In this document: positions 44,827-54,149 of the stretch, piece by piece
Numbering within the stretch: position 1 is the first letter of the stretch
Layout: each line of letters opens with the position of its first letter
Notes under the pieces: generated by a model
What the model was told of the DNA's origin: nothing
Databases searched by the model: none
Seen by the model: only the letters and a program-made list of their open reading frames with translations
Program-made: the position numbers and the translations under genes
Source: Oscillospiraceae bacterium
GTDB lineage: Bacteria > Bacillota > Clostridia > Oscillospirales > Oscillospiraceae
Length of the DNA: 64,000 nt
NCBI GenBank assembly: GCA_022800755.1
Contig: JAAWQX010000001.1
Location: 146,834 to 210,833 of the forward strand
Direction: 5' to 3'

Positions 44827-44829
44827 TTT

Positions 44830-44862
44830 TAAAAGACGAGACCTCAAGGTCTCGTCTTTTTT
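44830..44862. terminator. Bidirectional terminator after the flavodiiron gene
   Basis: AAAAGACGAGACCT / AGGTCTCGTCTTTT stem with a CA loop and a T run; also serves spoIVB on minus. Confidence 0.92.
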
Positions 44863-44864
44863 GA

Positions 44865-45887
44865 TTATGCCGCCTCGTCCAATGTCTGTTCCGCTGCATT
44901 CAGCATGGACTGGATGCACAGGCCGTAGCCCTTGGTCGGGTCGTTGGTCAGCACATGGGTCACCGCGCCGATCAATTTTCCGTTTTGTATAATGGGGCTG
45001 CCGCTCATGCCCTGGACGATGCCTCCGGTGGTTTTCAGCAGCGCGTCATCCGTCACGGACAGTAAGAAGCGTTCCTCCCCGTTTTCCCGGAACACTCGGT
45101 CGATTTGGATGGTATACTCCGCAACAGTGTCCCCGTTGATGGTAGACAGGATCGTCGCCGCACCTGGCTGAGCCTGACCACATTCCGCGCAGGGCAGCGC
45201 GTCGCCGCAGCCGGCGGGCGCGCCGTCATACTGGCCGAAAATACCGTAAACAGTATTGCCCTCCACCTGTCCGCAGGCGGCGTTGCCCTCAAACACGCCG
45301 TTGAGTTCCCCCGGCGTGCCCGGCTGACCCTTTACTACCCCTACAATAGACGCGTCATAGATCTCCCCCGCGCTCAGCGGGATCAGCGTGCCGCTGTCCA
45401 CATCGTTGATGCCGTGGCCCAACGCGCCGTAAGTGCCCGTATCCGGGTCATAATAGGTGATGGTCCCGATGCCCGTGATGCCATCCCGCAGCCACAGGCC
45501 AAGCTGATACCGCCCCTGAGTATTCAGTACCGGGCAAATGGTCAACTGTGTCTGTTTTTCCTGGCGGATGACCGTGACCGAGACTGCCTGTTCATCCAAG
45601 GTCTGGGCAATGTCCGAAAAATCCTTCAGACAGTGCACCGGTTCGCTGCCCAGCTTCACGATGAAATCCCCCGGCAGAACGCCCGCCTGTCCCGCCGGGG
45701 ATACCTTGCCGTTTTCCGTCTCGACTTCGCTCACACCCGCCACCATCACGCCGTCGATGGTCACGTCGATGCCAACAGCCCGGCCTACCGGGACAAGGTC
45801 CCCCGCGAAGGCCGTCACCTGCGCACAGCCCAGCATCATCACCGCTGACGCCAGCCCCAGCAGGCTTTGTTTCCATTTTTTCCTCAT
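44865..45887 (-). CDS. spoIVB: SpoIVB intramembrane-signalling serine peptidase
   Basis: 340 residues. A signal/anchor segment at about 8-28, a PDZ domain at about 55-125 (VSPAGQAGVLPGDFIVKLG), and the S55 peptidase domain with catalytic His near 156 (ALGHGIND) and Ser near 294 (QGMSGSPI). SpoIVB is made in the forespore and triggers processing of pro-sigma-K in the mother cell. Its presence with spo0A argues for a true spore former. Usually next to spo0A; here four kilobases and two unrelated genes separate them. Confidence 0.95.
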   Translation of the reverse strand: MRKKWKQSLLGLASAVMMLGCAQVTAFAGDLVPVGRAVGIDVTIDGVMVAGVSEVETENGKVSPAGQAGVLPGDFIVKLGSEPVHCLKDFSDIAQTLDEQAVSVTVIRQEKQTQLTICPVLNTQGRYQLGLWLRDGITGIGTITYYDPDTGTYGALGHGINDVDSGTLIPLSAGEIYDASIVGVVKGQPGTPGELNGVFEGNAACGQVEGNTVYGIFGQYDGAPAGCGDALPCAECGQAQPGAATILSTINGDTVAEYTIQIDRVFRENGEERFLLSVTDDALLKTTGGIVQGMSGSPIIQNGKLIGAVTHVLTNDPTKGYGLCIQSMLNAAEQTLDEAA

Positions 45888-46066
45888 GCTTCCACATTTC
45901 CCCTCTGATTTCCTCTGGCGGTCATCGGTTTTTTGCCGCCGATGGCCGCATACTATCAGTATGGCCCGCGCACAAAAAAATAATGGTGGTGGATTCTCTC
46001 TCTATTCCCTTTCACGCCTCCGGCGCATAGAATAGAATGAATACACTTCAGGAGGAAATTTTTTGC

Positions 46067-47341
46067 ATGAAAATCATGAAATTCGGCAGCCGCGGTCCGA
46101 ATGTGCAGTTTCTCCAGCTGGCGCTGAACCGGGCCGGCTTCGGGCCGGTGGTCACGGACGGCATCTTCGGCGCACGCACCCGGCAGGCCGTGCGGGAATT
46201 CCAGTCCTCCCACGGCCTCACCGCCGACGGCATAGCCGGGCCGAACACCGACCGGGCGCTCATGCCTTGGTACACCGGCTTTGTGACCCATACATTGAAA
46301 AAGGGCGATTCCCTATACGCCCTGGCCCGGCAGTACCACAGTTCCATCCGGGCGCTGGAAGCGGCAAATCCAGCCCTGGACCCGTTCAACCTCCAGATCG
46401 GCAGTAAACTCACAGTCCCGCTGGCTTTTCCGGTGGTACCCACGGGCATTGACTGGACCAGCGACGTGCTGGAACGGACCATCGTGGGCCTGGCCGCCCG
46501 GTATCCATTTTTGCGGGTGGACATCATCGGCCGCAGCGTCATGGGTACCGCTATTCCGTACATACGCATAGGTACCGGACCGCGACGGGTACTGTATAAC
46601 GCCAGCCACCACGCCAATGAGTGGATCACCACGCCGGTGCTCATGCGCTTTGTGGAAGACTTGTCCCGGGCGGCGGTGCAGGAGACCACAATTGGCCAAA
46701 CTCCAGCAGCGGAGCTGCTCAGCGCCGCCACGCTGTACATCGTTCCGGCGGTGAACCCCGACGGCATCGATTTGGTCACGGGATTTTTAGACAGCGGCAG
46801 CTTTTACGACCGGGCTGTGGAAATTTCCAAAACCTACCCGGTCATCCCGTTCCCCGCGGGCTGGAAAGCCAACATCGCCGGCACGGACCTGAATCTGCAA
46901 TATCCCGCCGGCTGGGAGCAGGCCAAGCAAATCAAATTTGCTCAAGGCTATATCTCTCCCGCGCCCCGGGATTTCGTAGGTGACGCGCCTTTATCTGCGC
47001 CGGAATCCCGCGCCCTGTATGACTTTACTTTGTCCGTGGACCCGGATCTTATTCTCGCTTACCACACGCAAGGCCAGGTGATCTATTGGAAATTCCTGGA
47101 TTTTGAACCAGCGGGCAGCCGCCTGCTTGCTTACCGCTTTGCTGCTGTATCCGGATACGCGGTAGAAGATACGCCCTACGCCTCCGGTTACGCCGGGTAC
47201 AAGGACTGGTTTATCCAGAACTACAACCGCCCGGGCTACACCATCGAGGCGGGCTTAGGAGAAAATCCCCTGCCGATTTCCCAGTTTGAAGAAATCTATG
47301 GGCATAACCTGGGTATTCTCATCCAGGCCGCCTTGGGCTGA
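46067..47341 (+). CDS. Peptidoglycan-binding, LysM and M14 peptidase protein
   Basis: 424 residues. PG_binding_1 domain (about 5-65, GSRGPNVQFLQLALNRAGF), LysM (about 72-118, HTLKKGDSLYALARQYHSS), then a zinc carboxypeptidase M14 domain (about 135-424). The latter has HHANEW near 180 (ligands), a third His in AYHTQGQ near 331, and the catalytic Glu in TIEAGLGE near 392. This matches gamma-D-glutamyl-diaminopimelate peptidase I types that cut peptidoglycan stem peptides, often in sporulation. No signal peptide. The start at 46067 follows AGGAGGAAATTTTTTGC; the upstream frame start at 46037 is before that site. Confidence 0.9.
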   Translation: MKIMKFGSRGPNVQFLQLALNRAGFGPVVTDGIFGARTRQAVREFQSSHGLTADGIAGPNTDRALMPWYTGFVTHTLKKGDSLYALARQYHSSIRALEAANPALDPFNLQIGSKLTVPLAFPVVPTGIDWTSDVLERTIVGLAARYPFLRVDIIGRSVMGTAIPYIRIGTGPRRVLYNASHHANEWITTPVLMRFVEDLSRAAVQETTIGQTPAAELLSAATLYIVPAVNPDGIDLVTGFLDSGSFYDRAVEISKTYPVIPFPAGWKANIAGTDLNLQYPAGWEQAKQIKFAQGYISPAPRDFVGDAPLSAPESRALYDFTLSVDPDLILAYHTQGQVIYWKFLDFEPAGSRLLAYRFAAVSGYAVEDTPYASGYAGYKDWFIQNYNRPGYTIEAGLGENPLPISQFEEIYGHNLGILIQAALG

Positions 47342-47342
47342 C

Positions 47343-47373
47343 AAAAAATCCCTCCGCTATGCGGAGGGATTTT
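47343..47373. terminator. Bidirectional terminator
   Basis: AAAAAATCCCTCCGC / GCGGAGGGATTTT stem between the peptidase and the TRAP permease genes, which converge here. Confidence 0.9.
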
Positions 47374-47384
47374 CCGTTTTTTGT

Positions 47385-49424
47385 TTACGACGCCGTTTGA
47401 CGGCGGTTTAAAATTTTCTCCCAGAAACTCACCAGCGTTACAAGCGCCACGATGGCCAAACCGACGATGTCTGTCAGCCCGCCGGGAATAATCATGCACA
47501 AGCCGCCCGCAATGGCCAGGATGCGCAGCGGCAGCTTCAGCACACTGCCCATGTAGCCCATCAGGCCCATACACACGCCCAGCATCCCCAAGGACGCGGT
47601 AATGACGATCTGCACCACTTCCAGCGGCTGCGCGTCGATCAGGAGCATCTGCGGGTTCAGGGCAAACACATAGGGGATGATAAATGCCGCGATAGCCAGC
47701 TTCGTGGCGTTCACGCCGGTTTTCAGCGGATTGGACTTGGCGATGGCGCTGCCGGCGTAAGCCGCCAGAGCTACCGGCGGCGTAATATCCGCCACAATAC
47801 CGAAGTAGAACACAAAGAAGTGTGCCGCCAGGGCCGGGATGCCCAGTTTGATCAAAATCGGGGCACAGGTGGACGCCATGATGCAGTAGTTCGCCGTGGT
47901 CGGCACGCCCATGCCAAGCACGATGCAGCATACCATGGTAAGCATCAGCGCCACAGGCTTCAAACCGCCGGAGACGGTGATGATGGCAGTAATCAGCTGG
48001 GACGCAAGCCCCGTCATGGTGATGCACCCGGCGATGATCCCCGCCATGCCGCAGGCTACCGCCACGGTGATGGCGCTTTTCGCGCCGCCGGCCAGGGAAT
48101 TGTAGATCATCCCGCCAAAAGATTTCAGGAAATGCATCAACGCGGATTCCTCCGTCTGGCTCCGGCTGACGCCGATGACCCCCGGCAGGCTCACCAAAAC
48201 AGCCGCCACAATGGAGATCGCCGCCGCCCAGGCCATGGTCCGCGCGCCGGTAGACACCAGCACCACCAGCAGCACCAGCGGCACCAGCAGGTAAATTCTG
48301 CGGATCAACATGGTAAAGTGGGGCAATTCGTTCCGGGGGATTCCCTTCAGCCCCAGCTTTTTCGCTTCCAGATGCACGCTGAGGAAAATCCCCGCGAAAT
48401 ACAGCACCGCCGGCAAAATGGCGCACACGATGATCTCCGAATACGGCACGCCTACATACTCCGCCATCAAAAACGCCGCCGCGCCCATGATGGGGGGCAT
48501 GATCTGGCCGCCGGTAGAGGCCGCGGCTTCCACCGCGCCGGCGAACTCCGGGGCGTACCCGGTCTTTTTCATCATGGGAATGGTCACGGACCCGGTGGTC
48601 ACGGTGTTGCCCACAGAGGACCCGGACACCATACCGCACAGTGCCGAGGAAATGACCGCCACCTTCGCCGGACCGCCGGAGGACGAGCCCGCCACGCAGT
48701 TAGCCAAGTCGATAAAAAACCCGGAAATCCCCGTGCGCTCCAAAAACGCGCCAAAGATGATAAACACCACGATAAACTTCGCGCACACCTGGATGGGCGT
48801 GGACAAAATGCCGGTGGTGGTATAACTCAGCCGGTACACCACCTGGCCCAGGCCCGCCATGAAATCATAGTGCTTCACGCCCAGATAGTAGTACAGCGCG
48901 TACGCCAGGAAAGCGCCCGCCACACACAAAATAGGCAAGCCCACACTCCGGCGGCAAAGCTCCACCAGAGACACAAAACCCAAAATACCCAGCACCAACT
49001 CATAGGAGCGCAGGGAACTGTATCCCACTACCCGCATGGTGATATCCTGGGCGTTCAGGGCAATATAGAAAAACGATACCGCGCCGCACAGCATCAGCAC
49101 CCAGTCGTACCAGGGCATGTAGTTGACATGCTGCATCCCTTTTTTCGCCGGATAGACCAGATACCCGATAATCAGGATGCTCCCCAGAAACGACGGATAC
49201 CGCAGCAGGTCCAGCCAAGTGGCCCACAGCGTCACGTAGATCACGAACAGGGAAAACGCCACCATCACGGCGGACACGACCCATTTCTGCCAGCCTTCCC
49301 AGATGCGGGTATTGGATTCCCGGTCATACTTTTTCATGACCGCTTCCACATCCGCAGCGCTGAACTCATGGTCTGTATCCGCGGTTACGGCCGCTTCTTC
49401 CTGAATCTTCTTTTTCTCCAACAA
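47385..49424 (-). CDS. TRAP transporter fused permease (DctQM type)
   Basis: 679 residues. An N-terminal cytosolic stretch (1-45), four-helix small-subunit part (about 50-190) and DctM-like large subunit (about 200-670). The DctM part has SGGPAKVAVISSALCGMVSGSSVGN and EFAGAVEAAASTGGQIMPPIMGAAAFLMAEY, then the mirror repeat with GMGVPTTANYCIMAS and TPPVALAAYAGS. With the TAXI binding protein upstream it forms a secondary, ion-driven uptake system; TAXI systems often carry glutamate/dicarboxylate-like acids, but this one's substrate is unknown. Confidence 0.94.
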   Translation of the reverse strand: MLEKKKIQEEAAVTADTDHEFSAADVEAVMKKYDRESNTRIWEGWQKWVVSAVMVAFSLFVIYVTLWATWLDLLRYPSFLGSILIIGYLVYPAKKGMQHVNYMPWYDWVLMLCGAVSFFYIALNAQDITMRVVGYSSLRSYELVLGILGFVSLVELCRRSVGLPILCVAGAFLAYALYYYLGVKHYDFMAGLGQVVYRLSYTTTGILSTPIQVCAKFIVVFIIFGAFLERTGISGFFIDLANCVAGSSSGGPAKVAVISSALCGMVSGSSVGNTVTTGSVTIPMMKKTGYAPEFAGAVEAAASTGGQIMPPIMGAAAFLMAEYVGVPYSEIIVCAILPAVLYFAGIFLSVHLEAKKLGLKGIPRNELPHFTMLIRRIYLLVPLVLLVVLVSTGARTMAWAAAISIVAAVLVSLPGVIGVSRSQTEESALMHFLKSFGGMIYNSLAGGAKSAITVAVACGMAGIIAGCITMTGLASQLITAIITVSGGLKPVALMLTMVCCIVLGMGVPTTANYCIMASTCAPILIKLGIPALAAHFFVFYFGIVADITPPVALAAYAGSAIAKSNPLKTGVNATKLAIAAFIIPYVFALNPQMLLIDAQPLEVVQIVITASLGMLGVCMGLMGYMGSVLKLPLRILAIAGGLCMIIPGGLTDIVGLAIVALVTLVSFWEKILNRRQTAS

Positions 49425-49457
49425 TTCTATAGCTCCCTTCCTCGAATCATTTGCAGA

Positions 49458-49496
49458 CGATATGAAAACGTTCTCTTCAAAAGCGTTTTCATATCG
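49458..49496. promoter_or_regulatory. Long inverted repeat with cre-like sites between TRAP genes
   Basis: CGATATGAAAACG / CGTTTTCATATCG, a perfect 13-base inverted repeat around a 13-base loop. The left arm with its neighbour reads TGAAAACGTTCTCT, 13 of 14 positions of the CcpA cre consensus; the right arm is a weaker copy. hprK in this window implies CcpA control is available. It may instead be an RNA stem in the transcript. Confidence 0.5.
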
Positions 49497-49513
49497 CTTG
49501 CAAAAAGGACAAG

Positions 49514-49542
49514 GGAGTGCCGCTCATAAAAAGCGGCACTCC
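49514..49542 (-). terminator. Intergenic hairpin downstream of the TAXI gene
   Basis: GGAGTGCCGCT / AGCGGCACTCC stem with a six-base AT loop and few T residues. Probably an attenuator or stabiliser that keeps the binding protein more abundant than the permease. Confidence 0.6.
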
Positions 49543-49566
49543 GAAATACGCATCCGCAGGGAAACC

Positions 49567-50577
49567 TCAGGCAGTTTCCACGGTGATATCATGCTCCGCG
49601 TAGTAGCGGGCCGCGCCGGCGGAGAAGGGGATCGCGATGCCCTCCGTGGCGAAAGTCAGATCCAGTTCCTCGCCCTTGCCGTGCAGCTCAGCGATGGCTT
49701 CCGCGTTGTCGAAGATGGTAGACACGATGGTATAAGCAGTATCGTCGTCCAGATCGGCGGAGCACACCAAGGTGCACTTCACGGTGATGGTGTTGGTATC
49801 CTCGTCAAAGCCGTCATAGGTGCCGGCAGGGATGGTCAGCGCCGCGTACCAGGGGCAGGCCGCCAGCAGCTTTTCCATATGCTCGTCATCAATAGAGATC
49901 AGGTACACGTCCTTGCTGGTGGCCAGGTCCACCACCGCCGTGGTGGGCGCGCCGGCGCACAGGAAAGCCGCGTCGATCTTGCCGTCCTTCAGGCTCTCGG
50001 TGGAATCACCGAAAGACTGGTACACAGGCTTGATGTCGTCGATGGTCATGTCGTAAGCGGCCAGCACGTCAATGGTGTTGTAGTATGTACCGGAACCCAC
50101 GTCGCCCACGCAGACATTCTTGCCCGCCAGGTCGGCCACGGACTTGATCTCGGGATTCACCGTGACAATCTGCACGGTCTCGGCGTACAAAGCGCCCAGG
50201 ACGCGGAAGGTATCCGTGGCGTCGTAGCCGTTGGAACCCTCAAAGGCGTAAGTGGCCACGTCGGACTGCACAGTAGCCAGCTCGAACTCGCCCTCGTTGA
50301 TGCCCACGATGTTGGCCTTGGTGCCGCCGGTGGACACCACGTTCACGTTCAATCCGGTCTCGCTGCCCAGATAGCTGGCCAGCACGCCGCCGAAGGCGTA
50401 GTAGGTGCCGGACTCGCCGCCGGTACCCATGGTCAGGGTGGCGGGGGTGTTGTTCTGCTGATTGTCATTGTTGTTGTTTTCGTTGTTATCGTTGCTCTCC
50501 TTGGGACCGCAGGCGCACAGGGTCAGCGCCATGGCGATGCACAGGACGATTGCAAGAACCTTGCTCCACTTTTTCAT
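49567..50577 (-). CDS. TAXI-family TRAP solute-binding lipoprotein
   Basis: 336 residues. Lipoprotein signal with lipobox LCAC near 20-23, then an Asn/Asp-rich linker (about 28-45). The two-lobed TAXI binding domain follows, with TMGTGGESGTYYAFGG near 50, GKNVCVGDVGSGTYY near 155 and IDAAFLCAGAPTTAV near 205. It captures the solute outside the membrane and delivers it to the permease at 47385. The start has GAGGAGGATTCCAAA. First gene of the operon. Confidence 0.94.
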   Translation of the reverse strand: MKKWSKVLAIVLCIAMALTLCACGPKESNDNNENNNNDNQQNNTPATLTMGTGGESGTYYAFGGVLASYLGSETGLNVNVVSTGGTKANIVGINEGEFELATVQSDVATYAFEGSNGYDATDTFRVLGALYAETVQIVTVNPEIKSVADLAGKNVCVGDVGSGTYYNTIDVLAAYDMTIDDIKPVYQSFGDSTESLKDGKIDAAFLCAGAPTTAVVDLATSKDVYLISIDDEHMEKLLAACPWYAALTIPAGTYDGFDEDTNTITVKCTLVCSADLDDDTAYTIVSTIFDNAEAIAELHGKGEELDLTFATEGIAIPFSAGAARYYAEHDITVETA

Positions 50578-50633
50578 TTTGGAATCCTCCTCGTCGTCTT
50601 GTTTTGCTCATAATGTAATTAGAAAACATGCCT

Positions 50634-50662
50634 ATTATAGCGGTTTTTCGGAGAAAAATCAA
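50634..50662 (-). promoter_or_regulatory. Promoter of the TRAP operon
   Basis: Minus strand TTGATT, 17-base spacer, TATAAT. Confidence 0.78.
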
Positions 50663-50867
50663 GTCCATTTTTTGCAACTCTGAGCATTTGAACTTTCATT
50701 TTTTCGTTTTTCACGGTAAATCAGCAAATTTTTTCGGCATTTCTTAGCCAATCCGTCAATTTGCCTTTTCCTCGTCTGTTGCTTCTTGTGAAATCTGTCA
50801 AAAAGGTTACAGGCGAAAAATTTTCCGGGCTTGTCCGCCGCCGGAAAATCATGTATAATGCCGCTGA

Positions 50868-50900
50868 AACAAAACAAACGGCCGCGAACCCGCGACCGTC
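50868..50900 (-). terminator. Terminator of the 50904 gene
   Basis: Minus strand ACGGTCGCG / CGCGGCCGT stem with a GGTT loop, then TTGTTTTGTTT. Confidence 0.7.
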
Positions 50901-50903
50901 TGT

Positions 50904-51347
50904 TCATTTGCGCAGCAGCCCTGCGATCATATCCCGGAGCACATCCGCCCGGCGGGCGGCGGCGTCTGCCAAGGCTTTATTGTCCTCCAGCCGCCGGACA
51001 AAGCGCTGTTCCGCCTCATACGCCCTGCGCATCCCCGTCAGCACGCCCACCCCCGGCGCGGTGTCCCGTTCCGGACGATAAATGTCCCCGGTACGTAAAA
51101 AGTGTTCGGTTTGCAGCGTCCGCACGGTTTCCCGTGTCCCTTCCGCCAAAGCGGTGAAGCGCTCCCGCGCCTCGCCCCGGGTCCGCCGGGCAAAATCCGT
51201 ATACGCCGACCAAAGCTCCATAGCCTGGTCCAGCAAAGTCGGTTCCTCCGGTGCTTCCTGCGCAGTATGTGCATTTTCCTGGCCGGACAGCACCCGCTGC
51301 CACACGTCCGCGAAGCCATCCAGCGCATTTAAGAGTTCCTGTTCCAT
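50904..51347 (-). CDS. Hypothetical helical protein
   Basis: 147 residues, not recognised. Mostly helical and charged (AMELWSAYTDFARRTRGEA; RRADVLRDMIAGLLRK), without Cys clusters or membrane segments. The spacing of acidic and aromatic residues recalls ferritin-like helical bundles, but no metal motif is certain. The start at 51347 is chosen by GAGGGTGAATTGC; longer frames run antisense into rsmE. Divergent from rsmE with a 39-base gap. Confidence 0.65.
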   Translation of the reverse strand: MEQELLNALDGFADVWQRVLSGQENAHTAQEAPEEPTLLDQAMELWSAYTDFARRTRGEARERFTALAEGTRETVRTLQTEHFLRTGDIYRPERDTAPGVGVLTGMRRAYEAEQRFVRRLEDNKALADAAARRADVLRDMIAGLLRK

Positions 51348-51386
51348 GCAATTCACCCTCACCATATTATGCATTTGGAGGTCATC

Positions 51387-52127
51387 ATGCCCAGATTTTT
51401 TATCGACCACATCGATCCCGCCGCGCCTACGGTCACCATCACCGGGCGGGACGCTGAGCATATCAGGGTACTGCGGATGCGCCCCGGCGAGGAACTGACC
51501 CTGTGCGACGGCAAAGGCACCGAACTGCGCTGCGTGCTCACCGCCAGCGACGGGAAGACCGCCTACGCCGATGTCCGGGAAGTCGCCGCCAGCACCAGTG
51601 AAGCCGCCGTCCCGGTGCATATCTACGCCGGGCTAGCCAAGGGTGACCGGGTGGATTATGTAGTGCAAAAATGCACAGAGCTGGGCGCCCATGACATCAC
51701 ATTTTTCCACTGCGAACGCTGCATCGTCCGTCTGGACCCGAAAAAAGGCGCGGAAGCGAAGCTTACCCGCCTCCAGCGCATCGCCGAGGAAGCCGCGAAG
51801 CAGTCCGGCCGGGGCATCATCCCCCAGGTACGGTACTTGGACAGCTACGATTCCATGCTTCAAGACGCGGCTTTGCATCCGTTAAAGCTGTTTTTGTACG
51901 AGACTGGGGACCGCATCTCCCTGCGCTCCGCCATCCGCGGGGCTTTGCCCGCAGACAGCGCCGCTGTCATCACCGGGCCGGAGGGTGGCTTCACCCCGGC
52001 GGAAGCGGAAGCGGCTCGGGCCGCCGGCTTCGCCGTGTGCGCCATGGGCCCGCGCATCCTGCGGTGCGAGACTGCGCCTCTGATCCCCCTCACCGCTATC
52101 CTGTACGAGACCGGGGACCTGGACTGA
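51387..52127 (+). CDS. rsmE: 16S rRNA m3U1498 methyltransferase
   Basis: 246 residues. An N-terminal PUA-like domain (about 1-70, MPRFFIDHIDP, GRDAEHIRVLRMRPGEE) precedes a SPOUT/trefoil-knot methyltransferase domain. The latter has KGDRVDYVVQKCTELGA, CIVRLDPKKGAEAKLTR, ITGPEGGFTPAEAEAA and the knot's final GPRILRCETAPL. It methylates U1498 in the 30S decoding centre using SAM. The start at 51387 (MPRFF) is set by TTGGAGGTCATC. Confidence 0.95.
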   Translation: MPRFFIDHIDPAAPTVTITGRDAEHIRVLRMRPGEELTLCDGKGTELRCVLTASDGKTAYADVREVAASTSEAAVPVHIYAGLAKGDRVDYVVQKCTELGAHDITFFHCERCIVRLDPKKGAEAKLTRLQRIAEEAAKQSGRGIIPQVRYLDSYDSMLQDAALHPLKLFLYETGDRISLRSAIRGALPADSAAVITGPEGGFTPAEAEAARAAGFAVCAMGPRILRCETAPLIPLTAILYETGDLD

Positions 52128-52140
52128 CCCCAGGCAAATA

Positions 52141-52170
52141 AAAAACGGACGGCAAAGCCGTCCGTTTTTT
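52141..52170. terminator. Bidirectional terminator after rsmE
   Basis: AAAAACGGACGGC / GCCGTCCGTTTTTT stem with an AAA loop. Confidence 0.9.
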
Positions 52171-52808
52171 CATTGCACCGCCAGTTCCATGCCGTATTCC
52201 TGCGCCAGGGGCGTGAGGAACTGCCGGATCACTGTTTGCGCGTTGGTTTTCGCCTGGGTCAGCAGGCCGTTTTCAACGGCTTTTTGCTCCATAGCGTCTT
52301 TCTGGTCGTTCTGAAAACCGTTGTAATCCTCAATGGTGATGGGATTAAAAATATTCCGCGTCTCGTCAAAGACCTGCAAGCTGTCCTCGTCGATCTCATG
52401 GGAAATGATTATAGCGTTGGGGATGCGCACATTGATCCGCTGATCGTTGTTGATGGTGATGGAGGTCCCCTGCGCCCAGTCGATTCCGGCGCAGATCACC
52501 CCGTCATAGGACACAATGAACCGCTTGGTGGTAAAGGGCAGTTTCACCCCGTAGAACTCGCCGTGCTGCTCGAACTGGCCCATATTCGTGTAGTTGTATT
52601 CCACGGTCACCAGCTTTTTTACTTCCTCCAGCCGGTCGCTGACCATGACCACATCCAGCTTGGGCGGCGTTTCCGTTTTGCTCCCGCCCTTGGCAAAGCC
52701 CAGTCCAAAACACACCGCCGCCACCAGGCAAATCGCCACTGCCAGCACCGCCGCCCGGCGCAGGGTCTTTATCGGCTTGTATGTCTTCTTTTCCTCGACC
52801 ATCATCAC
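52170..52808 (-). CDS. DUF4230-family membrane-anchored protein
   Basis: 212 residues. A single membrane segment at about 18-38 anchors an extracytoplasmic DUF4230 domain (about 50-212; [53 protein letters not shown]). No function is assigned to the family. Its start overlaps the end of upp by 4 bases (ATGA-type junction), so it is the last gene of tsaE-tsaB-upp-DUF4230. Confidence 0.82.
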   Translation of the reverse strand: MMMVEEKKTYKPIKTLRRAAVLAVAICLVAAVCFGLGFAKGGSKTETPPKLDVVMVSDRLEEVKKLVTVEYNYTNMGQFEQHGEFYGVKLPFTTKRFIVSYDGVICAGIDWAQGTSITINNDQRINVRIPNAIIISHEIDEDSLQVFDETRNIFNPITIEDYNGFQNDQKDAMEQKAVENGLLTQAKTNAQTVIRQFLTPLAQEYGMELAVQ

Positions 52809-53434
52809 TTCGTCCCGAAAATCCGGTCCCCGGCATCGCCCAGACCAGGCACGATATAACCATGGTCATTGAGCCGCTCATCCAGCGCCGCCACGAAAAT
52901 ATCCACATCCGGGTGGGCTTTCTGCATCGCCTGTACGCCCTCCGGCGCGGCGATGATGTGCATACACCGGATATGCCGCACCCCGGCGTCCTTCAAAAAC
53001 TGCACCGCCGCGATGGCGCTGCCGCCGGTGGCCAGCATGGGGTCCACCACAATGACTTCCCGCTCCTCGATATCCGGCGGCATCTTGAAATAATACTTCA
53101 CCGGCTCCAGGGTGGACGGGTCCCGGTACAGGCCGATATGCCCCACCTTGGCGCTGGGGATCATAGCCACCATACCGTCTACCATACCCAGCCCCGCGCG
53201 CAAAATCGGCACCACCGCCAGCTTTTTGCCCGCCAGCCGGCGGCAATGAGCCGTCGCCACGGGGGTCTCCACCGCGACGTCCTCCAGCGGCAGGTCCCGG
53301 GTCGCCTCAAAGCACATCAGCATGGCGATCTCCCCCACCAGTTCCCGGAATTCCTTGACGCTGGTGGTTTTGTCCCGCAGGATGGACAGCTTATGCTGGA
53401 TCAGCGGGTGTTCAAATACATGTACAGTACTCAT
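52805..53434 (-). CDS. upp: Uracil phosphoribosyltransferase
   Basis: 209 residues, normal length. Converts uracil and PRPP to UMP in pyrimidine salvage. The PRPP-binding motif is present as [18 protein letters not shown] and the uracil-binding loop as [18 protein letters not shown]. The start at 53434 (MSTVHVF) is favoured over a frame 30 codons longer, which would run into tsaB. GAGGAGACC lies just upstream. Confidence 0.97.
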   Translation of the reverse strand: MSTVHVFEHPLIQHKLSILRDKTTSVKEFRELVGEIAMLMCFEATRDLPLEDVAVETPVATAHCRRLAGKKLAVVPILRAGLGMVDGMVAMIPSAKVGHIGLYRDPSTLEPVKYYFKMPPDIEEREVIVVDPMLATGGSAIAAVQFLKDAGVRHIRCMHIIAAPEGVQAMQKAHPDVDIFVAALDERLNDHGYIVPGLGDAGDRIFGTK

Positions 53435-53447
53435 GGCATGGTCTCCT

Positions 53448-54149
53448 CTATTTTGAATTTGAAAGTCTTTCCTGACGTTCCCGTTCCGCTTGGGACAGCC
53501 GCAAATACACCGGCAGCAGGTCATCCGCCGATCCCGGCGTTTCCTCCATCGCAGCCATGGCCACGCCCCAGGCGTTTTGCGTGCGCAGCGGCTCCGGCGC
53601 CAACACCGCCGGGACCCCGGCCTGCCGCAAAAATTCCGCCGTCAGCGCCGCGCCGTCCCCAATGAGATACGCCGCGCGCCCCAGATTCCGCAGTTCCTCC
53701 GACAGCTCCTCCAGCGACACAGCCCGGTCCTCGCAAAGCCGTTCCGGCTTCCCGCCGCGAACAGTGAACAGCGCGTTATAAACCTGACTGCGCCGTGCGT
53801 CCATCACACAGCACAACAGCCCGTTCTCGCCGAACGCAAGCCCGTTATAGGCCATCGCCCGGAGCGTAGACACCCCCACCGCGGGCTTCTCCCCCGCCCA
53901 GGCCAGCCCCTTGACCGTGGACACGCCGATGCGGATACCCGTAAAACTCCCCGGCCCGTGGGCCACGGCGAACAGCTCCACCTGTCCCAAGTCATAGCCG
54001 CTGTTTTTCAAAAGCGCCTGGGCCATGGGCAGCAGGGTCACGCTATGGGTCAAGCCGCAGTTCTGCGTCGTCTGGGCAATCAGTTCCGCCCCGTCGCACA
54101 GGGCCACGCTCGCGGCTTTCGCGCTGGATTCAAAGGCCAAAGTCAGCAT
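53448..54149 (-). CDS. tsaB: tRNA t6A biosynthesis protein TsaB
   Basis: 233 residues. TsaB is the inactive TsaD-like partner in the TsaBDE complex that forms threonylcarbamoyl-A37 in ANN-decoding tRNAs. ASKHA fold with [17 protein letters not shown] at the start, [18 protein letters not shown] near 62-80, and [14 protein letters not shown] near 115. Start overlaps tsaE by 7 bases. TsaD itself is not in this window. Confidence 0.94.
   Translation of the reverse strand: MLTLAFESSAKAASVALCDGAELIAQTTQNCGLTHSVTLLPMAQALLKNSGYDLGQVELFAVAHGPGSFTGIRIGVSTVKGLAWAGEKPAVGVSTLRAMAYNGLAFGENGLLCCVMDARRSQVYNALFTVRGGKPERLCEDRAVSLEELSEELRNLGRAAYLIGDGAALTAEFLRQAGVPAVLAPEPLRTQNAWGVAMAAMEETPGSADDLLPVYLRLSQAERERQERLSNSK

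Larger units (their letters stand above)
50578..50903. other. Intergenic region upstream of the TAXI gene
   Basis: 326 bases. Holds the TAXI promoter (50634-50662), an AT-rich stretch (50690-50800), a plus-strand TATAAT near 50853 without a gene in the right place, and the terminator of the 50904 gene. No coding sequence recognised. Confidence 0.5.
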
